Program-made: the position numbers and the translations under genes
Assembly: GCA_038373885.1 (NCBI GenBank)
Contig: JAWZYV010001829.1
Span: 434,001-498,000, forward strand
DNA: 64,000 nt
From: Cheiracanthium punctorium
Lineage: Eukaryota > Arthropoda > Arachnida > Araneae > Cheiracanthiidae
Direction: 5' to 3'
Notes under the pieces: generated by a model
Databases searched by the model: none
What the model was told of the DNA's origin: nothing
Seen by the model: the letters and a program-made list of their open reading frames with translations, nothing else
Shown here: one piece after another, positions 54,701 to 60,390 of the stretch
How positions within the stretch are numbered: the stretch's first letter is position 1
Layout of the letters: each line of letters begins with the position of its first letter

Positions 54701-56535
54701 TAAATAAAAAGATATTATTCCAAAAATCATTGATTACCAACAAGATTAAGGAGGCTCCTTTCTGAGCAGGGGATCTACAGAGGTTTTATGTAAGTCTTTA
54801 GTATTCCAAGGGTCAGTGATAAATTTGTTAGTTTTAAAATTTGTGTTCAGTTTTTATTAGGGATATGATGACTATTTAAAAATATTTGCTTATATCCATT
54901 TTAGTATTTAAGAGGTTTGGTGTTAAAAAAAAAAAAAAAAAAAAAAAATAGAAAATAGAAAATCCTCACATTAAAGGAGCATTCAAGCAATACAACTTTT
55001 TCCTTTTGATAATAACTTATTTGTGGATCTACATTAATTATACCATAGATTATTAAATAATATGGAAAACAGAGGTGACTGAATAAAAGAGTCCCCTGTA
55101 CATTTTAATATTTAAAATTGCATCATGGTCTTATTTTCAATCTGTTTCCTAAGGGTAATTTTAACAGTTTTAACTGGCTGAAAATTCATTGATATTTAGC
55201 CATTGCTGCCTTGGGCATAAAAGAAAGAAATAAGCTTCTGAAATTTTATGCCTTTATTTCCAATAGATTTGGCCAGGTGTTCATGAGTCAGTAAGACAGG
55301 CTGTCATCCGTTATGATTGTTCTTGAGAACTTAGTTATTTAAAGCACAAATCAAAATAAATATAGTGACATATTTGGACTCTGATGAATTGTTACTGTAG
55401 GAAGTGAATATTTCTCACTGAAAAACAATCCACAGTAAAAAAAAAAACATTCCTTGTTTCAATTGCATAAAAGAAATCTACAAAGATTAGCACTTTCGGT
55501 CACACACATGACCGTCTTCAGATATTTCATTGACTGTTGCTTTCCTTGTTTCTTCTTTATTTTTCTTGAACCATGCCAACCAACTTTCATAGATGTGCCA
55601 AATTTGCTGCGGTCACATAGTTTACCGCAGTGATGTTGTTGATTATTATTTCAGTGGCTTCTCATTCAATACCATAACTTTTATTTTTTGAAATTGGCTA
55701 TTTTCTCGATATTGCCCTTTGTTTCATTAATTTTTATTTTATAATTTTGTCATTCTGCATAATATTTTATACTGAAGTTCAATTAGTTTTAGTCCAAAAC
55801 TTATGTATTTGTTTATAGCATTGTATTACTTTTCAAAAAGCTTTATACATTCTATGCTTTTAAAAACCAATAAAACTGAGCATTACAGATATTTTTAAGA
55901 CATCGTGTATCAGTTTTTAAAAAGAATGTTTTAAAATAGTTTATGAATTATATTTAATATTGAATGAAATATTGTTAAAAAGTTTCTGCTCTATTAGAAC
56001 TTTAGATTATATTTGAGAACTATCAATATTTAGTTCTCATAACTTTATTAACCGAAATATTACAAAATTTTAAAGAGAAAACAAAACACACCAATGGTGA
56101 TATGCAAAACTGGTGGTTTGCTTTTTTAATTTCTCAGCCTCTGTAAATGCTCCACATTGCATAATTTAGAAAGATATTTATGCAACATTTGTATAAAGAA
56201 GTACACAATGATAAAATTATCATTGATTTTAGATAAAACTACTGCTACATTTGCTTGATAACCTTTAATAAGAGTGTAATTTAAAGCAATCAACCTTGTA
56301 ATTTTCAAATACTATTATGAATATGCATGAGCTCTTATCTATATTAATTTTCTTTATGAACAGACTAAGCAGTATAAATATAGTTTTTAAAGTAGCACTC
56401 TAGCATGTAAATAAAATCTAATAATAGTAATAATAATAAATATTTTAAAATTTTTTGTTTCAGGAGCATATCAACTTCCAAAACTTAACAAGTTACAGCT
56501 ATGAGAAATTTGATCCAAGTGCCGAAGATCAGTGA
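15613..56535 (+). CDS. Wsck: Receptor pseudokinase, Wsck-like (3' part, 16 exons, 635 codons visible)
   Basis: Sixteen exons with compatible phases encode an FN3 domain (residues 1-103), a second FN3 (104 to about 235), a transmembrane helix (about 248-270), a basic stop-transfer RKRYGKRR, a juxtamembrane region, and a tyrosine-kinase-like domain (about 345-612). Six N-glycosylation sequons lie in the FN3 part. Kept: GIGQFG loop (353-358), alpha-C Glu396, catalytic-loop Asn485, APE (518-520), DVWSFG (532-537) and DERP. Lost: the VAVK Lys (Ile375), HRD Asp (His480) and DFG Asp (His498). The activation segment is short. The combination FN3-TM-dead kinase matches the arthropod Wsck family, described as putative inactive receptor kinases. 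Signal peptide, WSC domain and promoter are upstream of the window. A pseudokinase would act by scaffolding, which is inference. Orthology to Wsck rather than another RTK is judged from layout and lost motifs. Confidence 0.8.
15871..16312. mobile_element. TA-flanked MITE family M2, copy 1 (442 bp)
   Basis: Ends are TA-CAGTGGACTCCCTTTTAAC and GAGGGAGTCTACTG-TA. Motifs AAATGGGA, GGTTAAA, TTTTATTGATGGCA and GGAGGCCGGTTAAGA are shared in the same order with 21207-21648. The TA duplication and CAGT tips indicate Tc1/mariner-type mobilisation. Confidence 0.85.
16407..16680 (-). repeat. tRNA-derived SINE, family S2, copy 1
   Basis: On the minus strand the head reads GGTGTTAGCCCAGAGGTTAA, with a box A-like TAGCCCAGAGGTTAAGG and a box B-like AAGTTCGATACC. 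A second copy lies at 41777-42078. The body contains GTCCTCTC and a GGAAACTC motif in both. It does not fold as a complete tRNA. Confidence 0.65.
17042..17313. mobile_element. MITE with CAGGGGTCGACC ends, copy 1
   Basis: It begins CAGGGGTCGACCCAGGAATT and ends TATCGACCCCTG. The interior repeats TTTTTGTGAATTT. A copy in inverse orientation lies at about 49446-49717. hAT-like tips, but the target duplication is unclear. Confidence 0.7.
18182..18377 (+). CDS. Wsck: Wsck-like exon b: FN3 domain 1, C-terminal half
   Basis: The acceptor is weak (TTTTAAAG, little pyrimidine tract), but only this AG keeps phase with the previous exon. It encodes VSAYPIKSFGKLEMLTR and later DLVNLHPGTLYNVSVWVVTS, the FN3 signature LxPGTxYxVxV. 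Two sequons (NST, NVS). Donor GTATAT, ends in phase 1. Confidence 0.88.
18535..19211. mobile_element. Tc1/mariner-type MITE M1, copy 2, carrying an insertion
   Basis: Ends are TA-CAGTAAAACCAAGCTATAAC and GTAGGAAGGTTTTACTT-TA. Internal text GCGGTCCTGCAGAACTTCC and CTCTCCTCAATATAATGA matches, in inverse complement, the intact copy at 15021-15194. That comparison reveals the insertion at 18590-19085. Confidence 0.8.
18590..19085. mobile_element. CAGGGTTTCTACA element with 5-bp duplication, copy 1
   Basis: It starts CAGGGTTTCTACA and ends TGTAGAAACCCTG, a 13-bp perfect inverted repeat. AACAA is present on both sides (18585-18589 and 19086-19090). The interior is rich in AGTCAGGGA motifs. Copy 2 is at 37529-38042. 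The tips are hAT-like; the 5-bp duplication fits hAT lineages that make short duplications. Confidence 0.85.
20504..20600 (+). CDS. Wsck: Wsck-like exon c: start of FN3 domain 2
   Basis: Acceptor TTTTTAG, donor GTGAGT. It completes the split Asp, then reads PDEPPQVEVLERDGKTMSIN, followed by IPPG. The DxPxxPxxV opening is typical of an FN3 start. It ends in phase 2. Confidence 0.88.
21207..21648. mobile_element. TA-flanked MITE family M2, copy 2 (442 bp)
   Basis: TA-CAGTAGACTCCCTCTTAATC at the left and GTTAATCTATTG-TA at the right. It has the same length and internal order as 15871-16312, including a GGAGGCCAGTTAAGA motif near the right end. Confidence 0.82.
21992..22962. mobile_element. Non-autonomous element with CATAGCTGCCAAC ends
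   Basis: CATAGCTGCCAAC at the left is inversely repeated as GTTGGCAGCTATG at the right. AGTTT lies directly left and, one base displaced, right. The ends resemble hAT termini. The interior is AT-rich without a transposase. Confidence 0.65.
23297..23543 (+). CDS. Wsck: Wsck-like exon d: FN3 domain 2 core
   Basis: Acceptor CTGTTCCAG, donor GTAAGT (consensus). It encodes 82 full codons including GYYVVPVEMSP, three sequons (NFS, NLT, NKT) and FVLGDRRMYNGFYNAPLNEE, followed by YEVLVGV. The GDxxxYxGFxNxPLxxxxxYxV pattern is that of a membrane-proximal FN3 as in receptor phosphatases and RTKs. Ends in phase 0. Confidence 0.9.
24065..24475 (+). repeat. Two-copy duplicated segment in intron
   Basis: The segment TTAGCCATAGAATGTTGAAA, then TATTGTAACATCTAACTGTG, then ATTGACTGGA at about 24367-24450 has a diverged copy at about 24080-24170. 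The family is not recognised. Confidence 0.55.
26200..26422 (+). repeat. tRNA-derived SINE, family S1, plus-strand copy
   Basis: It has a box A-like AAGTTCTGCTCTC and a box B-like AGGTTCAAACCCC. The body GGCTAGGATCCCTTAGAAAA...CCCTAGTGCAGTCAATCGG matches the minus-strand copy at 12226-12442. Confidence 0.75.
26750..26865. repeat. Repeat shared with 925-1010
   Basis: It contains GGTCATTCCTGCCAAACTAG, a second CCAGCCAAACTATTTCTTCG and GCCAAACTGTTGCCA, in the same order as 931-1000, with an extra segment between. Confidence 0.6.
28238..28310 (+). CDS. Wsck: Wsck-like exon e: end of FN3 domain 2 and extracellular stalk
   Basis: Acceptor TTTGTTTGCAG, donor GTATGA. It encodes VTKVSYSPLRSTLDSQKQSQ, followed by EDSA, closing the FN3 fold and giving a short polar stalk before the membrane. 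Ends in phase 1. Confidence 0.87.
28690..29260. other. GC-richer segment of unknown origin
   Basis: It includes ATGGCGCAACGACGCCATTG (a small inverted repeat), a GGGGGCCCCC block near 29048, GGTCGCCGGTTCCATGCCTC and a GAAGAGGAAGAGGAAGAGAG purine repeat. Composition differs sharply from the intron around it. ORFs on both strands overlap and none shows a domain. It may be part of a retroelement or retrocopy. Confidence 0.4.
30035..31213 (-). pseudogene. Inverse partial Penelope-like copy (RT end and GIY-YIG)
   Basis: Read on the minus strand it matches about 32255-33590 of the plus copy. Part of the GIY-YIG domain is open at 30502-30302 (TAGIYKIKIKNNENKIAGCY, then IGVTKRKIK). Frames before and after are broken by stops and indels. 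The RT part retains text equivalent to the motif B region but with stops. It starts near the plus-copy equivalent of motif A, so the N-terminal half is missing. Confidence 0.85.
30069..30117 (-). ncRNA. Hammerhead-ribozyme-like motif of the inverse copy
   Basis: On the minus strand: GGACAGA (stem I), CTGATGA (30110-30104), one extra T, stem II GGTTG/CAACC, GAAA (30083-30080), a minimal stem III TATAT, then C at 30074 and TCTCC, which pairs back with GGACAGA leaving two bases bulged. The predicted cleavage is after position 30074. Hammerhead motifs with very short stem III are known from Penelope-like elements. The extra base before stem II departs from the textbook core. Activity is unproven. 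Confidence 0.62.
31232..33520 (+). pseudogene. Penelope-like RT/GIY-YIG polyprotein, inactivated
   Basis: One protein can be followed through in-frame stops at 31348 and 31456, a one-base frameshift near 31759 and a TAG at 32723. The N-terminal part precedes KTGKIVILDK (about 31857). RT motifs follow: FDVINLYPSID (about 32268), QGVPMGSPISG (about 32445) and VRYVDDIF (about 32551), whose two Asp bind metal. The GIY-YIG nuclease (GIYKIN at about 33136, CYIGVTKRKIKDRR at about 33186) is in the same frame as the RT and ends at TGA 33518-33520. In life the protein would nick DNA and copy element RNA. This copy cannot make it. Confidence 0.9.
33511..33557 (+). ncRNA. Damaged hammerhead-like motif of the plus copy
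   Basis: GACAGA, CTGATGA (33517-33523), T, stem II GGTTG/CAACC and TATATCTCTCC match the inverse copy. The GAAA box reads AAAA (33544-33547). Loss of G12 should kill cleavage. It overlaps the TGA of the endonuclease frame. Confidence 0.6.
33939..34099 (+). CDS. Wsck: Wsck-like exon f: transmembrane helix
   Basis: Acceptor GATTCCAG, donor GTAAGA. After a short VQTSST lead it encodes a continuous hydrophobic helix from ISVILSAAIGVFGFLL through VISVIIYFLL, followed at once by RKRYGKRR, a positive-inside stop-transfer signal (type I topology). The cytosolic tail ends RVHGSDG. Ends in phase 0. Confidence 0.92.
34100..35035 (+). other. Intron after exon f
   Basis: AT-rich with no repeat or ORF that I recognise. 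Confidence 0.6.
35036..35074 (+). CDS. Wsck: Candidate 39-bp microexon, juxtamembrane
   Basis: The acceptor is TTTGTTACAAG and the donor GTAATT. It reads LPSDPCEYYQQEK in phase 0, compatible with both neighbours, so it could be included or skipped without a frame change. A YY pair could be a phosphorylation site (inference). Support is splice signals and open frame only. Confidence 0.5.
35075..37080 (+). other. Intron after the microexon
   Basis: It holds a hAT-type MITE at 35672-36113 and AT-rich unique DNA. If the microexon is not real, this and the previous intron form one of about 3 kb. Confidence 0.6.
35672..36113. mobile_element. hAT-type MITE, CAGTGGTTCCCAAC ends
   Basis: It begins CAGTGGTTCCCAACTCCACT and ends AGTTGGGAATGACTG (inverse repeat with two changes). 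The flanks TTCCATGC and TTCTACAG are a decayed 8-bp duplication at best. Probable relatives lie at about 44083-44240 and from 57827. Confidence 0.7.
37081..37297 (+). CDS. Wsck: Wsck-like exon g: juxtamembrane and kinase N-lobe start
   Basis: Acceptor TGTTATAG, donor GTATGC. It encodes 72 codons: an acidic juxtamembrane segment (DENGFIPGML, then DSDLNEVYEKL), YWQIPGNSISVHQTVLG and an intact GIGQFGEI loop. The beta-3 strand then reads AVPCIIQYL where active kinases have VAVK: the ATP-anchoring Lys is Ile. Ends in phase 1. Confidence 0.93.
37529..38042. mobile_element. CAGGGTTTCTACA element with 5-bp duplication, copy 2
   Basis: It starts CAGGGTTTCTACAG and ends CTGTAGAAACCCTG. ATATT flanks both sides (37524-37528 and 38043-38047). 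Interior AGTCAGGGAA blocks and a GCAAAAGCTGTGAAATCTG end are shared with 18590-19085. Confidence 0.87.
38634..38917. mobile_element. piggyBac-type MITE at TTAA, copy 1
   Basis: TTAA-CCCATTAACACCCAG at the left and GTTGGGTGCTAATGGGT-TTAA at the right. TTAA flanks with CCC tips are the piggyBac hallmark. A second copy is at 53643-53898. Confidence 0.82.
39456..39930 (-). pseudogene. mariner transposase C-terminal remnant
   Basis: On the minus strand VNKDYLSVMRRLREKIHRKR, then WILQHDNAP, EFLTKNFTNTIEQPPYS and later DDWIICWYKCI..YFEGDK match mariner transposase. The second catalytic Asp sits in HDNAP. The third (PDLAPxDF) has decayed to CDIASANF, and frame breaks follow. The plus-strand text ACATTCTGTTAAAAAAGTTC near 39456 looks like the terminal repeat. 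The N-terminal half is absent. Confidence 0.85.
41091..41157. repeat. Perfect 29-bp hairpin with 9-base loop
   Basis: The left arm (41091-41119, starting GAAATGAATAGTTTGG) is exactly complementary to the right arm (41129-41157). The loop is GTTTAGTTA. Perfect pairing implies recent origin. Confidence 0.93.
41439..41555 (+). CDS. Wsck: Wsck-like exon h: kinase alpha-C and beta-4
   Basis: Acceptor TTTATTTAG, donor GTGGGT. It encodes APSALSDKERRNLLIELDMM then ARVGLHTNVVEFIGA. The alpha-C Glu (in LLIELDMM) and the HxNVVxFIGA pattern of tyrosine kinases are kept. Ends in phase 1. Confidence 0.93.
41777..42078 (-). repeat. tRNA-derived SINE, family S2, copy 2
   Basis: The minus-strand head reads CCATGATAGCCCAGTGTACG, with a box B-like AGGTTCAATTG. 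The plus-strand tail AAGAGAGGACAGTTCACATT parallels ATGAGAGGACAGCTCACGTC at about 16412. Confidence 0.62.
42562..43078. mobile_element. CAGGGTGTCCACC element with 5-bp duplication
   Basis: It begins CAGGGTGTCCACCGGCAAC and ends TTGGTGGACACCCTG. CAATA flanks both sides (42557-42561 and 43079-43083). The interior is non-coding. A possible partial relative starts at about 52980 (CAGGGTGTCTACCA). Confidence 0.82.
43187..43353 (+). CDS. Wsck: Wsck-like exon i: kinase hinge to alpha-E
   Basis: Acceptor CTCCCTTAG, donor GTAAGT. It encodes DVLQVAIEHHTSSLRGMLLR, an insert RQQQPGGKVTNLSEP, then LLELAAGIAQGMAHLADRG, the alpha-E helix just before the catalytic loop. Ends in phase 0. Confidence 0.93.
44083..44240. 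mobile_element. Short MITE related to the CAGTGGTTCCCAAC family
   Basis: CATTGGTTCCCAACC at the left and GGTTGGGAACTGCTG at the right form inverted ends. No clear duplication. Confidence 0.6.
44848..44958 (+). pseudogene. mariner transposase N-terminal fragment
   Basis: It reads SERVYREWFHHLMKGDFHVK then EEERFLKGQNW. The REWFxxxxxGDFxVxD segment is the helix-turn-helix region of mariner transposases. It is cut off at a TAA, and no catalytic part follows. Orientation is opposite to the remnant at 39456-39930. Confidence 0.6.
46419..46520 (+). CDS. Wsck: Wsck-like exon j: degenerate catalytic loop and DFG
   Basis: Acceptor TTATTTTCCAG, donor GTAATG. It reads IVHRHLSSRNVLIAEGSTPK then IAHFGLGYFNPLGK. 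The HRD Asp is His and the DFG Asp is His. Arg484 and Asn485 of the loop persist. Both changes are clear from the codons CAT and CAC. Ends in phase 0. Confidence 0.95.
47576..47612 (-). ncRNA. Degenerate hammerhead-like relic
   Basis: On the minus strand CTAAAGA (47610-47604), a hairpin AGAATGAA/TTCATCT and GAAAC follow the box order of the clear motif at 55481-55528, with CTGA mutated to CTAA. Flanking TAAAAGATACTTA is shared with the relic near 51945. Confidence 0.35.
47696..47859. mobile_element. hAT MITE, CAGGGGCRTAGC ends, copy 1 (164 bp)
   Basis: CAGGGGCATAGCCAGAAATT at the left, GGCTACGCTCCTG at the right. Flanks AGCTGATC and AGTTGATC are an 8-bp duplication with one change. Copy 2 at 49981-50147 is highly similar throughout. 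Confidence 0.88.
48125..48575 (+). pseudogene. Helitron/PIF1-like helicase C-terminal relic
   Basis: Pieces in shifting frames parallel the end of PIF1-type helicases: MNIAQGLVN (about 48141; family NxxxGLVNG), MPVVICMLFNKY (about 48297), then TVYKL-stop-GLMLD (48433-48465; family TxHKxQGLTLD, with Gln CAA turned to TAA), TCIALS (about 48503) and DLLFGRDFDF (about 48538). In Helitrons this helicase drives rolling-circle transposition. Several frame changes and a stop make it dead. The upstream two thirds and Helitron ends are not seen. Confidence 0.65.
49001..49071 (+). CDS. Wsck: Wsck-like exon k: activation segment end and APE
   Basis: Acceptor CTTTTTTCAG, donor GTAAGC. It reads KLSYTRWMAPEVLNLNTYTS then KSD. 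RWMAPE is kept. One Tyr lies in the activation segment. Ends in phase 2, with the Val codon shared with the next exon. Confidence 0.94.
49446..49717. mobile_element. MITE with CAGGGGTCGGTG-type end, copy 2 (inverse)
   Basis: The right end ACACCGACCCCTG and internal TTCACAAAATTACAATCGAT and GAAATTCACAAAAATAAGCA are the inverse complement of motifs at 17042-17313. The left end is degraded. Confidence 0.6.
49981..50147. mobile_element. hAT MITE, CAGGGGCGTAGC ends, copy 2 (167 bp)
   Basis: CAGGGGCGTAGCGAGAAATT at the left, TTGGCTACGCCCCTG at the right. CTACTACA is exactly duplicated (49973-49980 and 50148-50155). Confidence 0.93.
50574..50614 (+). CDS. Wsck: Wsck-like exon l: alpha-F helix (41 bp)
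   Basis: Acceptor TTCCTTTTAG, donor GTAAAC. With the split Val and Gly it reads VWSFGVLLWEILTIG, the highly conserved tyrosine-kinase alpha-F core. Although tiny, its phases and motif leave little doubt. Confidence 0.95.
51056..51567 (+). mobile_element. Probable solo LTR
   Basis: From TGTTCTAG to GCAACA, with TATAAAAG at 51116-51123 and AATAAA at 51461-51466, followed by GT-rich sequence. That order (TG, TATA box, poly-A signal, CA) fits an LTR. No matching flanking duplication was found and no internal retrotransposon is next to it, so the borders are tentative. Confidence 0.45.
51945..51985 (-). ncRNA. Degenerate hammerhead-like relic
   Basis: On the minus strand CTGAAGA (51982-51976), an imperfect hairpin and GAAAC (TTTC at 51951-51954) appear in the order of the clear motif at 55481-55528. 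Stem II pairs poorly. Flanking text AAAAGATACTTAACAC is shared with the 47576 relic. Confidence 0.35.
52770..52866 (+). CDS. Wsck: Wsck-like exon m: kinase C-lobe, alpha-G
   Basis: Acceptor TATTTCCAG, donor GTAAGT. It reads GSPYHGLYARDVLPRVMQGM then RLPQPKGVFDD. The GGxPY and RxxxGxRLxxP patterns of tyrosine kinases are present. Ends in phase 2. Confidence 0.94.
52867..54232 (+). other. Intron after exon m
   Basis: It carries a piggyBac-type MITE at 53643-53898 and a possible fragment of the CAGGGTGTCCACC family near 52980. Otherwise AT-rich. Confidence 0.65.
53643..53898. mobile_element. piggyBac-type MITE at TTAA, copy 2
   Basis: TTAA-CCCATTAATGCCCAG at the left and CTGGGCACTGATGGA-TTAA at the right. 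The interior parallels 38634-38917 (AATAATAAA, GATTTCCAC-like, GGAAATTT). Confidence 0.8.
54233..54332 (+). CDS. Wsck: Wsck-like exon n: kinase alpha-H/alpha-I
   Basis: Acceptor TTTTCTTTAG, donor GTTAGT. It reads YQLLLHCWELDADERPKFME then LATTLQSMFLNAK. CWxxDxxxRPxFxxL is the conserved C-lobe end of tyrosine kinases. Ends in phase 0. Confidence 0.95.
54333..56463 (+). other. Intron after exon n
   Basis: AT-rich, with a poly-A run near 54926-54948 and a hammerhead-like motif at 55481-55528. Nothing else is recognised. Confidence 0.65.
55481..55528 (-). ncRNA. Stand-alone hammerhead-ribozyme-like motif
   Basis: On the minus strand: AAATAT (stem I, 55527-55522), CTGAAGA (55521-55515), one extra C, stem II GGTCA/TGACC with a TGTGTG loop, GAAA (55497-55494), stem III AG/CT with a two-base loop, then A at 55488 as cleavage base and ATCTTT pairing back to AAATAT with one mismatch. 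All core boxes are intact. The tiny stem III and the extra base match the motif in the Penelope-like element, so this is probably a remnant of another such element. No RT sequence is next to it. Confidence 0.6.
56464..56535 (+). CDS. Wsck: Wsck-like terminal exon: C-terminal tail and stop
   Basis: Acceptor TTTTGTTTCAG. It reads EHINFQNLTSYSYEKFDPSA then EDQ and TGA at 56533-56535. The tail is only about 23 residues beyond the kinase fold and has three Tyr. Confidence 0.92.
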   Translation, partial: EHINFQNLTSYSYEKFDPSAEDQ

Positions 56536-57826
56536 TTGGAAAGGAATAATGTACATTCCTCTGCATTTTCTTCAGTATTCCAACTATTTTCTTAAATTTA
56601 TACATAAATGTGGTTTATCTTTTTTATGGGAAAAGTTCATGAAGTTATTGATAAGTAGGTAGATCATGATAGTTCAGTTAATTATGCATTCCAAAGACTA
56701 TTTTTGTGCCTAATATTTCTGATAAAAGAAGAGTTGTTGTGTTCCTTTTTTTTCATTTCTTCAGTTCTATGGAATTTTTTTTTTTTTTTTGCAAAGGTTA
56801 CATAGTACACTTTTATTTACTGTTGTTGCTTGGTTCTCTAATCAAACATTTTAGAATGAAGTTATTATTGAAACTTAAAATTTTAAATCTCTTTATAGTA
56901 GTAAAATTTTTAATCTCGCATCACTGACTGTTTCTGTAAATGTTATTTATGATTTTTACAATGTTTAGCTGTTGCAAAGTTAAAAGAAATCTTTTGATGA
57001 CAAAGTAATTTTTATTCGTATTACTGAAAACTACCCTCAACCATTATAGTAACTTGCTATCACTTAAGTTGCGAAATTCAACAATTAAATGAAAACTGAA
57101 ATAGTTTCTAGAGTTCTTTGACAAAATTCGGTGTTGAATAGGAAATTTACTGATTGTAAAATAAAAATATTTTAACTTTCAGGTGCTTTAAAAAGACTAA
57201 ATTTTATTGCATTTGCATTAAATTTCCTTTGCATGTGTGGCAATAGATATTTAAAAATACCTGTTATCACATATTATGCGATTCCTTCTAGCAGATGTAG
57301 TGGCATCTGATATTATTAGTCAAATCAGTTGTTTTGATATAGCTTTATAAATGATTTCTTTCCTTCATTCTTATCTATACTTGAAATATTTAGTTTCTTT
57401 TGATTGTTTGATCATTTTGCTTGAAGAAAAGAAATGTTTTATGATTCAGAAAAAAATGAAGTTGTTTTATTTTTCAATTTTAATGTCATTATAATATTTT
57501 AACTAATTATTTTTAACTAAAAGATATAATTGTTTTTAACTTGTCTTTCAGTGCCACTGATAACATTTATATTTGTCTTAATTTTTTGCTTTTAAGTCAT
57601 AAATGGGGAAAGTATACATGCAATTATATTCCATGACCACTATGTTCTTAAGTTTTCCTGCAAAGGCAAAATGCGAAGAATAAAAGATGAAAAAGTTTCT
57701 GTAAAATACAGTGTTTTTTCAGCTAGGCTGAGCATTTGACACTGTTAAAATAGCGCATACTCACTTTTCTTTTTCAGTGTAAACTGTTTAATATGTATTA
57801 TTAGGGTTAATGATGGTTCATATAAA

Positions 57827-58260
57827 TCAGTATTTCCCAACCACCAGTCTGCTAGACTTTACTACTGATCCACGTATATCAAATTTATTAAATGTTAATC
57901 AATAACAAATGTCATAATAAAAATGATATTTTAATAACATTCGATTCAATAAATGAAACAGATGCTTATACAGTCGAATCTTGTTTTAACAAATTCCAAT
58001 GTATCAGAGATATCATTTTGTGCTAACAAAATTTCAATTAGTATTGTATCTGCGACTAATTGTATTTGCAACTAATATTGTATCTCCATATTATAGTTTG
58101 ATTTGGGAATTACCAAAGTCTTTGCAATAGTGAGATTATTGCTGTTATGGACTTCGCTAAAACGGGATTTGACTGTATTATATTTATTATTTTTGGCAGA
58201 GGATGATTCATGAAGTATTTTTCCTGGTCTGCTGATGTTAAAAGATTATGAAACATTGAT
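57827..58260. mobile_element. Possible hAT-type repeat split by a TA-flanked MITE
   Basis: CAGTATTTCCCAACCACCAG at the left resembles the CAGTGGTTCCCAAC family. Related text (CCTGGTCTGCTGATG) follows the MITE at 57971-58175. The right end is unclear. Confidence 0.4.
57971..58175. mobile_element. Tc1/mariner-type MITE (205 bp)
   Basis: TA-CAGTCGAATCTTGTTTTAAC at the left and GCTAAAACGGGATTTGACTG-TA at the right. Inverted ends flanked by TA. Confidence 0.8.
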
Positions 58261-60049
58261 ATAGACCATTAACCTAACTGCATCAACCTAAATATTTATT
58301 TTATTCTTTTTGCAGTGATATTATGGGAAGTTAATAACTTACTTTTACATGACATGTTTAACATTGTATATTTTAAAAACTTCCCCAACTGTTTTAAAAA
58401 GTGCAGTCTGACAGTCAGGAACCATTTTGTTAATACAACATACACACAACTGCTAAATGGGTTAGACTGTCCTGTTATCTGCATGACATAATTTTAATAG
58501 TTTTAAAAATGGAATCATTTTATTATGTTTATAATTTTACTTAGATCTGTAAATGATTTTGCAGCTTTTTCTTTGTTTTCATCCTTTTGCATTTGTTTTA
58601 TACACAGAAGAGTTTTCTTCTAACTTGCTTATTCCCGTCCATATTTTATGTGTTTGTTGATTTGTGGAATTTTTGAAATTGTTTGAATGACTGATCTAGG
58701 GTTGAAATATACACTAATTTGATCATTACAACTACTTTTGTGGTAAATATTGAGTAAAGCATGACAGTTTATTATTGTTTTCTAACATGTACTAAATATA
58801 CTACACATTTTTGTTTGTTCACCAATGTTATGTTATTTTTTTATTTTTATTATATTTTTCATTTTGTGTTAAGTTTTTGTATGTTGAAAAAAAAAAAAAA
58901 GATAATCATTTTTAAAAATCAAAATCAGATGTAGGATAGATTAAATTAGTTGAAAAGTAAGCATTTATTATAGAATCTCTTTATATGAAGTATGTACTTT
59001 TTCATAATACCTCATTTCATATTATGTTATCGTTACATATTATTTATAATATATACAATACATTTTATGTAGATCTTGGTTTACGTATTGCTTATAGGTC
59101 ACTGCAATCAGGATTCCAGTATTGTTTTCTAAAAGTGTGGTTATCGTTTCCTCTGTTGTAAAGACAATTTTTTTTTAAACGGAATTTGAGAAGTATGAAA
59201 ATAATTTGAACTTCTTACATATTAATACAGGGTTCTTCCTGATGTGGAAAATCTTCAATTTCTGAAATGAAGTTTAAGGGCTTTCCATAATGTCCCTAAA
59301 TTTCATTGTAATAAGTTAGGGCTCTGAGAATTCCTTGGACACTTGTAATAGAGTTTCTCAAAAGTACTTGACTTTTGATTTTGTGCTTCAAAAAACACCC
59401 TCGCTGGTTGGTAGCAGTTTCTGAGAGGTATCAGTATTTAGAAATTGTCCTTCTGATGAGGATTCAAATTACGGGGGTAATTTCTGGATGAATACATGTA
59501 GTTGTAAATGACACATTGGTGACTTGAGTTGTAATCTCTCAGCAATCACACTTTTCCCTAGAAGATAGGAATGAAATCTTCTACATAAACATGCATGATC
59601 CAAGAATGTTCAGTCACTGTTTTTTCTTCTTGGCACATTGAAAACTGTGCCATGCATACTTGAATATTGTCATTCTGTTGGTTGACATTCATACCTTTCT
59701 CACTGGTATTGCTTCTTGTGTGAATGTAATATCTGTGAAAAACTCAAATTCGGATCAGTCTTTTTGAAACCAGGAAGTACACATTTGTAAAAATTTCACT
59801 GCTCTAGAACAAAAAACACTTCTTTATCAAATAAAATATGACATTTAACTCTTAAATATATATTTGCAAAGTAAGCTTTATAGCATCTATGAATTATTCA
59901 TAATGGGAAAAAAAAGGTATTAAAATACTGCCTGTAATTGTGTTAGCTCTTGACAAAACGAGACCATTGAAAACTTTCATTACTATTATACTTAGTTCAT
60001 AATGATAAACGTGGAATATTATTTTGTGAAGAATCCTGGAATCCTGTTT

Positions 60050-60390
60050 GACATTTGATTCAAGGCAGTGGACATTCATTTTAATCAGTTATTGTTAGTA
60101 AATTTTCCTTTAAAAAGTGCTTGCAGATTCATTTGTCTTGCCAACTTTTTCTATGCTTTATTTCTGATTGCTTATATTAACGACCTCACTTTTTGCCAAA
60201 AAGCTGCTGAGATATACTAAGCTTTTAAAAGTTTTTCTGGAATTCTATTGAATATAATTTGAGTCATTGGACATTCATTTAAATCCATTATTGTTATTGA
60301 ATTGCTTTTTTCTGAAATGCTTGTGGGTTCATCTGTCTCGCCAATTTTACCTATATTTTACATCTTAACGCTCATACTGACAGATTGAGT
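60050..60390 (+). repeat. Two diverged tandem copies, ~199-bp period
   Basis: GTGGACATTCATTTTAATC...GCTTGCAGATTCATTTGTCT at about 60068 recurs as TTGGACATTCATTTAAATCC...GCTTGTGGGTTCATCTGTCT at about 60268. Origin unknown. Confidence 0.6.

Noticed and set aside
56706..56927. 73-codon ORF downstream of the receptor stop
   Set aside because: It lies in the 3' UTR, is hydrophobic because of T-rich sequence, and has no start context or homology.
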